A stretch of DNA of 64,000 bases from Ecdyonurus torrentis (GCA_949318235.1 OX439131.1:41013492-41077491), one strand, 5' to 3'. Shown: positions 12,729 to 30,261, numbered from the stretch's first letter. The notes: a model not told the origin generated them from the letters alone. Numbers and translations: made by a program.

Positions 12729-14279
12729 ATATATATGATACAATTTATTTTTTAATAAAATATATTAAATCGCAAAATGGTTCAATAAAAATTGCTGTAT
12801 TGTTAAAATCGATGAAATATATGTAAAGCATGACGTAACTTCCGCTTTATTTTATTGGAAATATTATACGTAGTTTCTTGTATTTCACGTCATATTTTAT
12901 CATCACATATACCTTGTGGACAATTGAAGGAAAGTATGAAAAATAACACATGTACAGTATGTATGTTATGTATGTCTCTGCAGCTACTTTTTACAATTTT
13001 TCTTCGTCACTTTTTAAATTACGTTACTGTCATAAAACATAATAATATAAAACATGTTCTACCAAAGCAAAGCAAACATATATAGAGTACACGATTCCAA
13101 AGATATAAGTGCTAATATAGTATATTATAAATATGTGATATGACAGTTTTGAGTATAATTTAAATAATATTAGAAATAAATAATTGATATGGTTTGTAAG
13201 TCTATTTTATTGTGATTAATGCTTTAAAATCTAATGAAGGTTTGTTGTTGGATGGATCGTATGTTGAAAATTTAAAAGTGTTCCCCCTTCTGTTTCATAC
13301 ATTTAACAGCAAGTACAGGACTATAAAAAGAAAAGTATGGAGAAAAAGTCATTGGAATTATGATGGAGCCTTATTATGGAAGTTTGAAAAATTTATAATT
13401 CAAAATATTTCATAGCGACCTCCCTTCCCCCCTTCCCCCGATGCCTTTTGCATAACACAATGCAGTGATATTGTAATATTTAAGTTTCATTTCAGAAAAA
13501 ATAGGTCATAAAACTTTTTGTCAAATCCGGGAGTACCTCATTTCTAGCCCTAATTAATTATAATGTAATGAATTAAATGTTTTTAACAAGCCTTACTTTT
13601 TTTACTAAGAATTTAATTGTATTTATTTATATGAGACTTTATTCAGTGCGTACGTTAAATAAAAATATTGCTAAATAATAAATATTCGCATTCAACATTG
13701 ATTATGAGAAATGTAAAATAGAATAAAAATGTTTTATGACAAAAAATATAAAATTAAATGAAAATAAAGCTTCACTGTCAAAAATATAAATTGAATTAAA
13801 ATTATATAAAATTGAGATGTATTTTATAGAATATAGTGAGGATTGGGGGAAGATAAGTACTTCATCTTAGTTAAAATTTAGTCTCAAGTTGTTTCTATAA
13901 AACCAATGGTTGGCTAGAACGTCATGAGGTTAGTGGTTTTGGTTTGTGGAGTAAAGTCAACATCCTTTCTCTTTCTCTTTTTCTCTCTCTGCAACGTCCA
14001 TTCTCACAAAGGAGAAGACGAAATAATCGCTCTTCTCTTGTCTTTTACTTGCGGAGAGACTTAAAGACAAAGGTCTCTTCCTCTTATCCTCACCTATCAC
14101 ATACTTAAAACCAAAAAGGCCTAGAATGAATAAAGCACTACTATATTATTTTACCTTCACAGAAATTGTGGGTATACACAAAACTTAAAGCTCCATAAAT
14201 CGTAACTTATCGCCACTAAGGAATTGTTTGCTTTATACCAATTATTCATATTTGAGTTATAAGAAGTAAGGTGAGAAAA

Positions 14280-14281
<2 letters not shown>

Positions 14282-14324
<43 letters not shown>
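14282..14324. repeat. Poly-A run of 43
   Basis: Uninterrupted A homopolymer. It is not preceded by a recognisable retroposon body, so it is recorded as a simple repeat. Confidence 0.9.
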
Positions 14325-14326
<2 letters not shown>

Positions 14327-15608
14327 ATTTTTCAGGTGCAAAAACACATTTCTTTCCTTACATTTTTATTTTCTAGTAAAAAGAATATGAGAAATGAAAA
14401 AAAGGAAGGTATTATTTATAGAGGGTGAAATGCTAGAGCCTTTATGCGTATAAAGAAACGTTGAGCAGAAAGAAAAGGTGTTTTCAAATGAGTCCATCGG
14501 GAATATAAGAGAGAAGAATAAAGACGTCACCGTCATACATAGGTGGAGTATAGAGAATTTTTTTAATTTAAAAGTAAAGTGAGGATTGAGAGAGAAAGAG
14601 AGAAAGAGAAAGGGAGAGAGAGAGAACTAGATTAAGATTGTCTTCATGAAAGTTTTACATAAAGGTTTGATGATTATTCCTTCTTTCCCATAGACAATGA
14701 ATCTAGGTCATTTTTAAATGAATTCTCAAGCTTTTATTTCTAATATGAATAGGGGAAAAAGCGCATAGAAATGACTTTTACAACACGTGTCCAGTATTTA
14801 GTTTAGGTTTACAATTTTGTGTAAATTTGGAGTTACGGTATAAAGTTTCAGTTTATTTGATTATATTCATACATATATTTTATTAGGACATTGACATAAT
14901 TCCGTCAAAATATAAATTTTACTAATAAAAACTTAGTTTTCCACTTTATTATACTGATCTCTCTTCGATACATTTTTTTTTTAAGAAAATAGGTCACTTT
15001 TACAAGTTACATTAATGATCTTCCCATACTATCTTTTTATAAAATATGCAGTGCTAAGAGAAACTCCTATTTTCAAATATTCCAGATTATACATAGAAGA
15101 AGACGATGAGGATATTGAAATCACCATTGAAGCAATCATTATGGTCACATTTTATAAGTCTTCATTTACGATGCAATGTTAGCTATACATATTGTAAAGT
15201 AGAATGTTGCAATTTTGCAAGTCCTCCAGGAGTTGTCAAAGCGTAGAATGCATTTCTTTACTTAGACTTCTGGTATACAGTATTTTTCATTGCTTTAGAA
15301 TTAGTTCATCATTTTTTTTATTGTGAGTGTCATAAAAATATCTGCAGTTATATTCAAGTATAAATTTTTATAACATCTTAAAGAAGACAAGTGCATATGT
15401 AATGCGCCACAATTCAAACTATTAGTTCATATTATTTCTCACAGGTGGCGCATAGGCTATCATTTTTAGGCATGATTCATTATTGTGTGGCCAGTGGCAA
15501 ACAAAAACAAACAGTCAGTTCGCATATCGAACGTTTTCATCACTTTTGTTGGTTTTCCAGTGTTATCATTATGACAAGGTATTTATATGTGAATTACTTA
15601 AATGTATA

Positions 15609-15687
15609 ACATCTATAGTATGCATTGATATAATTATACAGATTATATAAAACGTATTTTAGTTATATCAATGCATTATAGATATGT
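15609..15687. repeat. 79-bp hairpin
   Basis: The arms ACATCTATAGTATGCATTGA and, inverted, TCAATGCATTATAGATATGT flank an AT-rich loop. This may be a minimal MITE, or just a local palindrome. No target duplication is seen. Confidence 0.5.
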
Positions 15688-16174
15688 AAAAGAGGCGTGT
15701 GTATCCCGTCGTCACATTTTCCTTTCGCTCAATCTCCCTCTACCGACTTCCAGACAAATCAAGCATTCTTAGCTTGCTCACAGCTCATGGTGGTTGATAT
15801 TTGCGTTTCTCTCTGAGCGACCTTTGTCAAATTTGCATACTACCATCGTAGGGGTATTCATTGAATATCCTATTCTACGAATATATGCTGTTTAACCGAT
15901 ATACGATTAATATGAATATGTAAAGGTAATAAAACTATGTACAGATGATTGATGTTTTGCACACACATTTATATTGTATAATAAAAAAATATAATAATTT
16001 CAACAGTATTTGCATAAACTAAGTATACATTTTTTATTGAATTTAACTCATGAACCCGTCCTTAGACGACAGTCCGCTTATCTATATTATACTAGTTCAA
16101 AGTAAAACAATAATTACTACACATATTTTACATATCTTAAAATATTATTAAAGACAAGTTGAATTGAAACAATT

Positions 16175-16506
<332 letters not shown>

Positions 16507-16960
16507 ATGTTAAATATTTATAAATTACCTATGTAGATAAACAATAACTTGTAATTAAAACTAAGCAAAAGGTTATAATTATTCTGTACCTTCCCACGCA
16601 ATTAATTTTTATATAAATAATGATATGTGAATAAAATATAACATTATAGTTTTTATTAAATTATTCAAAATTATATGATTTAATTTAGTACTAGTTGCGT
16701 TATGTGAAACAGGAATATAATGTAGTATAGTATAGTATAAAGTAGAAACTCTTTTCTATGTGTATACCACATTTTATACACTACTATAGGATGTATATTA
16801 TATTTGATATACGCCTACGAAAGAGAATGAGAATGGGAGGTACATAAAGTATTCCTTTGAGAGCTTCAACTTTACTCACGTTTTCATTCTGTTCTGATAT
16901 TACGAAAAGGTGTGTGTTATGCTGTTTTGCACATAGGAAAACTTTTTTGAATGTTAGAAA

Positions 16961-17132
<172 letters not shown>

Positions 17133-17226
17133 CAAACTCTACCTAAACTAATTTTTTTATACACGGTTTTGTAATTCAATCTCGGTTATCATATTTCTAT
17201 ATTTTTTTCTTTCAAATGCAAGAGGC

Positions 17227-17228
<2 letters not shown>

Positions 17229-17269
<41 letters not shown>

Positions 17270-17330
17270 GAGAAAGTAGCGTGAATAAGTATATCGTATG
17301 CGTAGAGAAAGAAGAAATTGAAAGAGAAAC

Positions 17331-17369
<39 letters not shown>
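17229..17369. repeat. Pair of (GA)n microsatellites
   Basis: GA tracts at 17,229-17,265 and 17,333-17,369 are separated by about 67 bp of purine-rich unique DNA. Confidence 0.9.
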
Positions 17370-17372
<3 letters not shown>

Positions 17373-17954
17373 AGTTTAACAAAAATTCTACCCTAATACA
17401 CTTTTTAAATAAAATTTCATTATATCTTCTATAAAAAATACTTTAGTTTTTATATTGAAAGAAAAAAAAAAGAAACTTTGCATGACAGGATTTTTATTTT
17501 GATTATACGATTATTTTAGAGCATATACATATATATGAAATAGAATAAAAAAAGCTACACTACATATACAAATAATATTATGTGTATATATATAATGTAT
17601 ACATATATATATTCTTAAATTTAATTCAATTTGTTGGAAAAAAAAAGTATGATAAATTTTTGTGTGGCAGAAGTAAGTCTGATTTTTATTGTTGTAGCAA
17701 AGATCCAACATCTAGCAAGCAAGCAAACGCAATCCTTTTGTCTGCACTCAAAATCACGGACCGGAAGACGGCAAGGTTGGGAGAAGGATGAATGAATACA
17801 GCGGAAAAAAAAAGCTTCAAGAAAAAGAAAAGGGTTGAGAATAAGAAAGAGTAGAGAATTGAATAGAGAAAAAAGAAGACGAAGAAAACAGGCAGGTCTG
17901 ATGGAGTTATTTCTAAAGTCACAGGAAAAAAAAAAAAAAAAGGAATGAAAGTTC

Positions 17955-17992
<38 letters not shown>

Positions 17993-18444
17993 TGAAAAGG
18001 GAAAAAATGTCATATTTTTACAAAATAAGGAAAGAAACTGATGTTGATACTGGATTTCATAATATAAAAGAAAAAATACATAAAAAAAAAGTTTCTTCTA
18101 ATGGATTCCTTCTGTTTGTTGTTTTCTTAAGGTGCTCATAGTATTCGATGCATCATAGGAAAATGTTTTCACTTAAAACTAATCAATATGCAAAATAAGA
18201 ATAAAAATATATTAATTATTCTTAGATTTGATAATTTTTTTAGAGATTAGATTCAACGCAAACATTTGTACAGTTTTTTTTATGTATTATTTAACATCTA
18301 TTAGAGTTCGTACAATATGTATATAAAGTAGATTCTAATCGAAGTGAACAAGTAAGAAAAAGTGTCAAGCATTTTACGTTCTTAGATTTTTCCATTTCAT
18401 TAAATCGTTCATTTCAATAGATATAATCTCTCCTTCGCGTTTTG

Positions 18445-18475
<31 letters not shown>

Positions 18476-19120
18476 TTTCTCTTCTTTTCTCTTTTCATGA
18501 TTTCAATGACAAGACAGAAACATGAATATTTTTTAACCTCTGCAAAATAATTTTTATCTATAAAACATTTTTAAAGAAAAGAAAAGAAGAAAAAAAAAAA
18601 GATGAAGGTTGAATAAAAATAAAAGTTCATTGGAAATTGTCCAATATTAAAAAGTGACCTAGAGGGTGGGAAGAGAGAGAGAGAAAGAGAGTTAAATATG
18701 AAGCCAAAAAATTGTATAGATCGATGAGTATTTCCTTTTTCTTTAAAAAAAAATTCTTCCTATTTAATTTTTTCTTAACTTCAATTTCTATATATAAAGG
18801 TGTTCATTCTATTTCATTTTTATGAAGCTTTACTCTTTTTTTCATTAAAAAGAATAACACAAAAACAATGAAACTAATCACTGTAGCTGAGTGAACCATC
18901 ACATGATTTCTTGAAACATGGATTGATCAAAGTGTAGAAAAGCAAAGTCTTTTGTGACCTCCAACGTCCAATATTTATATATATATAACAGTAACCAATA
19001 TTATAGAAAGGTAGAATTATAGTCTTTTTCGTTCATGGTAGATTTTTGTAGCTTTGAGACCATGTGTATGTTTTGCCCTTGAGATCGCGTGTATTTCTTA
19101 GCTTCATGATCGTAAGACAC

Positions 19121-19122
<2 letters not shown>

Positions 19123-19153
<31 letters not shown>
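19123..19153. repeat. Poly-T run
   Basis: Thirty-one consecutive T. No retroposon body is recognised beside it. Confidence 0.9.
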
Positions 19154-21272
19154 GTAATAAAAGAACATTACATTTCATGTACACTCCCAAGAGAAAGCTT
19201 TGTCTGTACCTGATGTATATAAGATTTATCATAGAAATATATACTACAGTTTTATTGCATAAATTATTACCAATATTACAATAAATATTTTTTTTAGCAA
19301 TGACAGAAACATATATATAATATAATAATATCATCAAAGCTGAAAAAAAAAAAGAAAAAAAAAAAGATTGAAATGTTAACTACCCACGTCACCCATAAAT
19401 GACAATAAAACAATACAAATATAGTAACACTATCATTCAAAACTTATTAAGAATAAATATTATTATTATATCACGTTACTTTGACTGTTATACTGCAACA
19501 TTATGTAGTGTATAGTAATATTAATCGAACCAGTGAACTATACACGAATAAATACAAATACCCCCTGCTATTACATGAATCGTTTTATGACTTAGCTGGT
19601 CATTTTCTTTATCTATAAACCACAGGGAGTTGACAGTGAATTTTTATGATACAAAAAAAAAATAATTGATTTCTTTCTATTGAGGTGTCAAAGCTTGACT
19701 TACAGAAAAGTTATTTATTTTCGATTATTATTATTTTTGTAATCGTACAAGAAATTTCCTTATTATACTCAACTAAAATACAAATGATTAAATGAAATAT
19801 AGTAACGTCGTATTGCATGTATACAATAGAAAATTAAACTTACTTATATAATTTTAGTTAACAGACATACAGAAAAAGAATTTTTTGTAATTTAATAAAT
19901 TATTATTTACGACGTACATTTTTGTTTTGTTATTATATAAAGAATTATATTATGTTTAAAAATTAATGCCAAAATTTACATTTTTATACAAAAATTATTT
20001 AACTACTATTGTGTGCTTTTTTACGTTCATTATAAATTAAAAACAAAATAAGTGTTTATAAGTTTTTATATAGAGTTGATATATGATACACTTTTTCATA
20101 GTTTTAAAAACAACATGTGGCATGAATTAGAGGTATAAAGAGAAAAGAAAAATATGAAACATTGCATCTGGCACATAAATTTTCTCTTTACTTTCAGACG
20201 TATTACAAAAATTAATTAACATTTATATAGACGAAGATCAGAATACTTATTTTTTTTTTCGACTTAAAGAATTTTTTTATTTTAATTAAATATAATTCTC
20301 AAAAGGATCGAAATTCTATTATTTTTTTCTTCTTCTTATTTTTCGCATAATTGGATACTAATAAGAAATAATAAAATTCAATTTAATTAAATCTCTTTTT
20401 AATATCATTATTTTCATTAATTTTGTAAGAAGTTCAATAAGATTTTTTTTTATTATTTAATATTAGATAATTAATAGAATTTTATGGTTAAGTATACAAT
20501 TAAAAAAATACATCGAATTGATTATTTAAAAATTTCTAATATGAATGGATTATGCATTGAAATTATAATTATTGAGTTTTAATTAAATAATCCCATGAAA
20601 TATTTTATTAACAGATAACATTTTGATATTCTTTTACAAAAATATTTTATTCTATAGTTGAATTTTTAAATTCAAACATTTTATTTATCGTTTCGTGAGG
20701 GCATATTATGATGTGATGATATGACCTACACTCGGAAAATGAACATTTACTCTACAAATATTTAGTGAGTTACTTCGAAAAGCTTTGGTTGTACAAGTTT
20801 ATTTTTGCTAAATTTTCAAATTCGTAGAGATACGTGGGTTCTCTGTAAATAATAGAGTAAATTATCTACCGATTTCACTAGTAGACAGTACCTATGTACT
20901 GGTAGTGAGTTAACATTCACTAGTATAGAGAGTAAATATATTAACTGCTATAGCATGACATTTTGTATAATTTTAGGTACACTCTTTGTATTAGAATGAA
21001 GAATATTAGTTATAGCATTTCAGGACCATGTTTGTAGCGTTTTTTTGGGGGGGTTTATAACTACTGTACCAAGGCCGGAGATATTTAAATGAGGAATACT
21101 GGATATACATCTTATAATTCTATATTTTTTCGTTAAAAATTTTTCATTGTTGATAAGCTTCATTGGATGTATATGCATGAATGGTTAGAGACAATATAAT
21201 ATGATATATGTTTAGGTTTAGAGTATCAGTTTTAAATTACTGGTCTCTACTACTTTGTATTCACAGCGTAGC

Positions 21273-21309
<37 letters not shown>

Positions 21310-21400
21310 GAACATAATTTCATATTGTTATTGTAAATAAAATTTTTATTAATATATTATATGCACTTTTGGTTGAATTGAGACTTCATGAAAAATTAAA

Positions 21401-21403
<3 letters not shown>

Positions 21404-21452
<49 letters not shown>
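21404..21452. repeat. (TA)n microsatellite
   Basis: About 49 bp of TA dinucleotide. Confidence 0.95.
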
Positions 21453-21455
<3 letters not shown>

Positions 21456-22405
21456 TACCACAGTAGGATATGATTTCAATGTGTTTTCTTTTTATTACAA
21501 AGTAGGTCAGCTAAAATAATCAAAAGAAAAAAAATTATAAAGTACAACATAAAAATAATATAAGCTACAATAGATAAAAGTGAAGAATGAAATAAAAATA
21601 ATTTTAAATCTAGAGTTAATGTTTTGCTAATTTTATTATTTATATTGCTTTTCATATGTTTAAAACTATGAAATATTAATTGTATTTAATTAATTACTAT
21701 TTTTAATCATTTAAAAAACATTACAGTTTTTTAACTGTCAACATTATTCAATTTCTTTTTAGCATTTTTTTTCTTCTTGTATTAAACAATTTTTTTTAAT
21801 TAAAAACTATATTTTAATCAAAAATATAGCTGACTAGTTTTAGATTGATTTGAAAATGTACTTTTGTTAATTTGAATTCCATTAAGTAATAATAGAAAAT
21901 TTATGCAATACCGAGTGCTGTCAAACTCAATACAAATTATTACTACATCCCACTTCTATCAATAATTAAAAGCATGACAATAAATTTTACATATAGGAAA
22001 TTATCAGCCTATTGCTTTTTGATATAGAATATTATTTATTGACCTAATTTATATGTAATTTAGAATTGAATAAATTTTTTAATTGTTTTATGTGTTGTTG
22101 TTTGTTTATTAAGAGTAGGACATTTAAACTAAAATCCATAAACATGGAACCTATTTAAAATTTCTAGATAAAAACTCAAAAAACTAAAGAAATTGGCAGA
22201 AGTAAATCAATATCTGAAAATAGATAAGTGTCTGATAATTTTTTATTATTTTTTTTTAACGAATGAGGCCTCTTGCACGCCGAATTCAGTAACGGACATC
22301 CATTACATAAGTTTAACATTATTTGCTAGTTTTAATGTATACATGAAGCTATATGCATGGTCACATCACATGCACATACCTGCATATATATTAACATTAC
22401 CCTGG

Positions 22406-25369
<2,964 letters not shown>

Positions 25370-25700
25370 TTAAAGGAATAGACCAGAGAAAAACATAAGC
25401 ATTTATATCACAAAACACTTGATGGGATTTACATTAGTTTGTCTCAAAACCTAACAGTAGCCCCGTAGCAGTAATCAGAAAATTCGATTTATGCAACCCG
25501 CACAACATTTTCATACTAATTTTTGCACGTTTCTGACGCCATAAACATAAATTTTTACGCAAATGGCATACTTTACAGTATTTTCACGCTCTCTCGTGGG
25601 GCTGCATTAACATTCTGGTAAAAATTGTCACCAGTTTTGAAGATCCCATTTCGTGTTTATTATTAACAAGCACGTTCTGTTTTATGTGGTCTATGGCTTT
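25370..25700 (-). mobile_element. Family C MITE, copy 2 (reverse orientation)
   Basis: Reads as the reverse complement of the copy at 2,401. It begins TTAAAGGAATAGACCAGAG and ends GTGGTCTATGGCTTT. The TTAA at the far end is mutated (GGCTTTCACC). The internal blocks GTTTGTCTCAAAACCTAACA and TTTTGAAGATCCCATTT match the other copies. No coding capacity. Confidence 0.85.
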
Positions 25701-26546
25701 CACCTCTTCAGTTCCAGTATACAATACATACAATGGACATCAAATGTTTCAAAAAAAAAAAAATCGAACAAATTGAGATAAAAATACAAAAATGGGACCA
25801 GAAAATGCCCCTGAATTTAAACAATTTTTAAAGCTCTTTTGAGCATTCTAGAGTAAGTAGGGGGTTCGCAAAAGTAAGCAAATCTTTTTGGCAAAAGAGA
25901 CATATTTTTGTCATTCTGAGAGCCGCACTTCGTGGTTAAAATATACGACAGGGATTTGTTTTGAAAAAAAGTCGGGGACTGAAGAGGACTACAAATTAAA
26001 TTTAACATGAGTAATTCCTTGTAATTATAACTGGACTAAGGTACAAATAAATGTTTTGAAAAATTAGTAAATGAATATTAAATGAATTAATTATTTAACA
26101 TGAATTTCTTAAAAAAATGCATTTTACTATTAAAAATAAGTTTTAATATAAGTATACATATAAATGATAAAATTCTATAAAAAGTCATAACATTTTTAGT
26201 GAAGAAAATATTTATTGGAAGTGAGTTCTATATTAAAATTATTGTCTTTATATTAAAAAATAAAATAAAAACCTTGGGAATTTTTATCTTTCATTCTCTC
26301 CTATATACATTTTTGGTCACCATTAATATAAAGCTATATATTATGTATATAATAAAATAAAAAAAATAAATATATATAAAAAAGCAAGAAAAAAAAAAAA
26401 AAAAAAAAGGTAAAAGATCCAGTTCTGTATATAGGCAGCAAGTTGAACTTGGCAAAATTAAATTCCTTACATTCCAGTAATGTTAAGGCAAGAAAGATAA
26501 GGCCGCTTCTTGCACGCGTCCTCCCGCCGCAAAGTCTTTTGTATTT

Positions 26547-26603
26547 GGGGTGGGTGGTTATAAGGGGATATGGGTGAGAGGTAGGGGTTAAGAGATAGGG
26601 GTT
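26547..26603 (+). other. G-rich tract, possible G-quadruplex
   Basis: About 57 bases carrying six runs of three or four G separated by short loops, for example TTTGGGGTGGGTGG and GGTAGGGGTTAAG. Quadruplex folding is inferred from the run pattern only. The TAGGGG spacing resembles degenerate telomere-type repeats, but it is irregular and interstitial. Confidence 0.5.
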
Positions 26604-27557
26604 GAGAAGCTTAGTCAGCACAGATGAACCAACCCACTTCACTTGAGAGAAAGAGAGAGAGAGAGAAGTGCTCAAATATATTCTCAATTCAAGTGGCACA
26701 ATTTTACAAACCTATCACTACCATCTAAAAACCTATAAGAATCTTATTATATTACTGCTAGAATAAAAGTATCATAATAAAAATAGACTTACATTTTTAT
26801 ATGATAATAATCGCATATTGTGTAAGTCTTTATTATTTGAAATAATAATAATAATAAAAATAATATAACATTATCTAGTTGTGTATAAAAGTCAAAAATA
26901 CGAATGCTTTACGTAGTGTTAAAATCTTTATTAATAATAATTTTTAAATGCAAAACAAAACAAAGAAAATATTTTTGTTATAAAATGTAGGAAACAATGC
27001 CAAAATAAACTCGCGCCAAAACACGTAAAATAAATAAAATAACATTTTTCAGAATGCACTTGGCAATAAAGGGGTGAATTGTATTTTATATAACATAGCA
27101 TACTGTGCATAATATTCATATATAAGATTGAAAGTTTTAACCTGAAAATATGAAATAAATATTTATAAATATTTTTATTTTTAAACGTGTTGGCAAGCTT
27201 TGGAAAATAAATATTTTGAATTTGTGTGTGCTTGAAATAACAATTACTATTCAATTTTTACATAGCCTTGTTTTGATAATTCTTTTCAGCTTTAGATTTT
27301 TATTAGCTCTACGATAATTCTATAAAATTTTACAATACTCAATATCAAGTTTTTTTTAAATATAAGATTACTATTTATAGTATTATAATAAATATAGTAA
27401 CAGTATATAGATTTAATACTTTTATTAAAAATATTTTACCTTTGTAATTTTTATAAGATTTCAAAGTTTTTGTGTAATAAATAAATAAATAAAAGTAAAA
27501 AAATAAGTAAGTATCATGATGCCATAATACCTTTCGGTGTAGGCCAGGATTAAAGCT

Positions 27558-27833
27558 TTTCAGTATGGGATTTAATGTCCTATCTGAGGCTTACCAGACC
27601 TCACGCTCAACCCATTATCACACTCTTCTTGGCTCAACTACCAGATCTGTGCAACCCGGACCACTGACTCTTGGACTACCAAGAGTTGACAGCACTAGCG
27701 TTAGCAAGCAGTGGTCAAACTGCCAGCACAGTCACGCCGCCAGTCTTTGTATGATTTTACCCATCCAAGTACTGACCACGCTCGACGTTGCTCAACATCG
27801 GTGATCCAACGGGAACTGGTTCAGACAACGCGA
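27558..27833 (-). mobile_element. 5S rRNA-derived SINE
   Basis: On the minus strand, 27,759-27,833 reads like the 5' two-thirds of 5S rRNA: GGATCACCGATGTTGAGCAA, then GTGGTCAGTACTTGGATGGG, which is the internal control region used by RNA polymerase III. The downstream 5S portion is replaced by about 200 bp of unrelated moderately GC-rich body. The 7-bp sequence TAAAGCT occurs at 27,551-27,557 and 27,834-27,840 and may be the target duplication. The head deviates from 5S at several places, so it is a retroposon and not a working 5S gene. 5S-headed SINEs (SINE3 class) are known from fish and several invertebrates. The 79-codon plus-strand frame across it is incidental. Confidence 0.8.
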
Positions 27834-29958
27834 TAAAGCTATAATTAAATTAATACTAACAAATAAACTTAATTAAATACTAAATACTTATTAAATACTA
27901 ACACAATCTAATTTAATACTTGTTGTTATTAGGCTATGATTATTAAAAAAAAAACTTATTTATTTTTTTGAGATACATTGGGTAATACCGTCATACCTTT
28001 AATGTATAGCTAACTATATAAAATAATTATTTGAAATATAAAGCATTATTAAATAATGTCATAATTATATGATATTAAATTAATCATTATTATGTAAGTT
28101 TCTAACGTTAGTGATTTCCATGTCATAAAGCAGTGCAAAGGCAAGACATATTTCCCTACATCACTTTGATGTATGTGAAATGTTTATGTCTTTGCTGACA
28201 GATTTCTACTTTACTCTCACCACAAATTGTTACGGTAAATGCACCTCAAAGCTAATATACAAATGCAAGCGTCTATTGAATTTTAGAATTTCATTAAAAT
28301 TATAATAATACAAAGTTGAAAATAATTATAATAACAGAAATATTATATTAATTTAATTAGATGCTTATAAATATTTCCTTATGTATTTTAAATGATTTAT
28401 AATGAAATTAATAGTGTAAATTTGATGATAAAATGTAAAATGTTAGTATTTATGTATATCGTTCTGGTCGCGGCAAAAGGCCTCATCTCCAGTAATCAGC
28501 AATTTGACAACGGCCCCTATCTCCATTGATTATGCCATAACATTTGCGTGCACTGGAGATGGAGATGGGAAGTCACCATGCTAGATTTTAAATTATGATT
28601 TTTTGAAGTGTTAGTCCCATAACAGCCCATGTTAATTTCAATAATTATTTTCTCTCTTATCTGATGGTCACGGGGTTTGAAAATTTTATCATAGGTAGCT
28701 GACATCAAATGGCATCATAAAATTTCAAAGTTTTGTTTTTAAATTTTGCGATACAAGCAATCTATATACTCTACACCCCTTAAGGAAGTTGGTGACCGGC
28801 TGAAATATCACAAACTGAACGGTCGCGAAATATGAAATTAACGCAAAGTAAAGATGAAAATGACACTTAAAAGTTTAGTGGTACACATGCAAACACGACC
28901 AATTATTTACATAATTCTACTTTAAAGATGAAAACTTTATAACAAAATTCAAATTGTGGTGCCAATTTTTAGACAAATTAGAAAAAAATTAGATAAAAAT
29001 ATTATTAAGATTTTTTTTTTGGAACAAACAAAATTCAATTCATTCAATTTCATTTAAAAATTATAGCTTTTGTTCTGCTGGATATAAATATCACAGAAAT
29101 AATTATTGTGAAAATTTAGTTCTTCTTTTGACTATTTCCGTACCAACTCTCTTCTTTAATACAAAAAAGTCTTCAAACTAATTTAATAATATTAATGTAT
29201 AAAATATTATACAATAATTTCAGTTCTTATTAACCATAACTTTAATAAAAATTTGAGTTAAAAAAAAATGTCAGTTTTTCCTTGTATAGTATTCATGACA
29301 AGTGTGTCACTTGCTAAAATCCAGTATTTAAAATTCAAAATAGAGATATGATATATTTTCATTTACATACACCACAAGCTCTTTTCTCCTTCCATTCTCT
29401 CAAAATATTATATTTTATTAAATTGTAGAGCCAATTAAGTTATATAGTAATATAAACATTGCTCTAGGTAATAATTTATGATATAGTTTTTTTTTTTTTT
29501 TGTAAAATTATTATTATACGTGATGACGCATGAGATAGAAAATTTTATTTCACTACTATAACTATAGTTGAAATATAGGCCGTCTTGTGATGAAAACAGC
29601 TAGTATATATATATATATAGGAAAATACACTAGGGTCAAAATGTGACCCTTATGTGACAGTTGTCAGAGAGAAAGCGTGATGATTAGGTAGAACTGCCAA
29701 CTGGAAATCATATCTCAGATTTATGGTCCACTGCAACTTCCATACGTGAGAGATATGATAGAAGGAGGGTGGATTTAGAGATTATACAAAGACTAATGAA
29801 TAATGAACCACCTCTCCAATCAGACAATATGTATGTAATGATGTTCTATATTTGTGCGTGTGTCAAATTTTAAGTAATGTTTATAATTGTATGATAACTG
29901 TAATAAACTAAGGACTAAAAATAAATAATACTCTTCATAAAAAGTTTATAAATTTGAC

Positions 29959-30261
29959 ATAAAGCCATAGACCACATAAAACAACATGTGCTTTTTAATG
30001 AATACTGTAAACACGAAATGGGATCTTCAAAACTGATGACAATTATTACCAGAATGTTAATATAGCCCCACGAGAGAGCGTGAAAAAACTTTAAAGTATG
30101 CAATTTAAGTGATTTGTGGTGCGGGTTGCATAAATCGAAATTTTCTGAACACTGCTACGGAGCTACATTTATATTTTGAGACAAACTAATGTTATTTATG
30201 TAAATCCATGTAATTGTTTTGTGATATAAATGCTTTTTTTTTCTCAGGTCTATTCCTTTAA
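29959..30261 (+). mobile_element. Family C MITE, copy 3
   Basis: About 303 bp from AAAGCCATAGACCACATAAA to GGTCTATTCCTTTAA. The 5' TTAA has decayed to CATAA. It is shorter than copy 1 because the middle after GTATGCAATTTAAGTG lacks the GACGTC-containing block. No coding capacity. Confidence 0.85.

Larger units (their letters stand above)
25701..29958. other. AT-rich spacer with a 5S-derived SINE, no gene
   Basis: No supported gene. The stretch holds a G-rich patch (26,547-26,603), a GA tract (26,646-26,666), the 5S-like SINE (27,558-27,833), an AATA run (27,478-27,491) and an inverted pair CATCTCCAGT/ACTGGAGATG (28,483-28,561). A short TTAAGGAAGTTGGTGACC patch near 28,780 may be a decayed element end, and a small palindrome GGGTCAAAATGTGACCC lies at 29,633-29,649. 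Frames of 60-120 codons here have no recognisable domain. Confidence 0.6.

Noticed and set aside
26547..26603. Interstitial telomere array
   Set aside because: The G-runs are irregularly spaced and no true tandem unit is present.
26334..26699. 121-codon minus-strand frame
   Set aside because: It is a mix of a GA-derived Leu-Ser segment, a G-rich patch and a poly-Phe stretch from a poly-A run. There is no domain and no coding-like composition.
27759..27833. Functional 5S rRNA gene
   Set aside because: Only the 5' two-thirds resembles 5S, with several substitutions, and the 3' part is replaced by unrelated sequence. There is no downstream T-run terminator in the right place.
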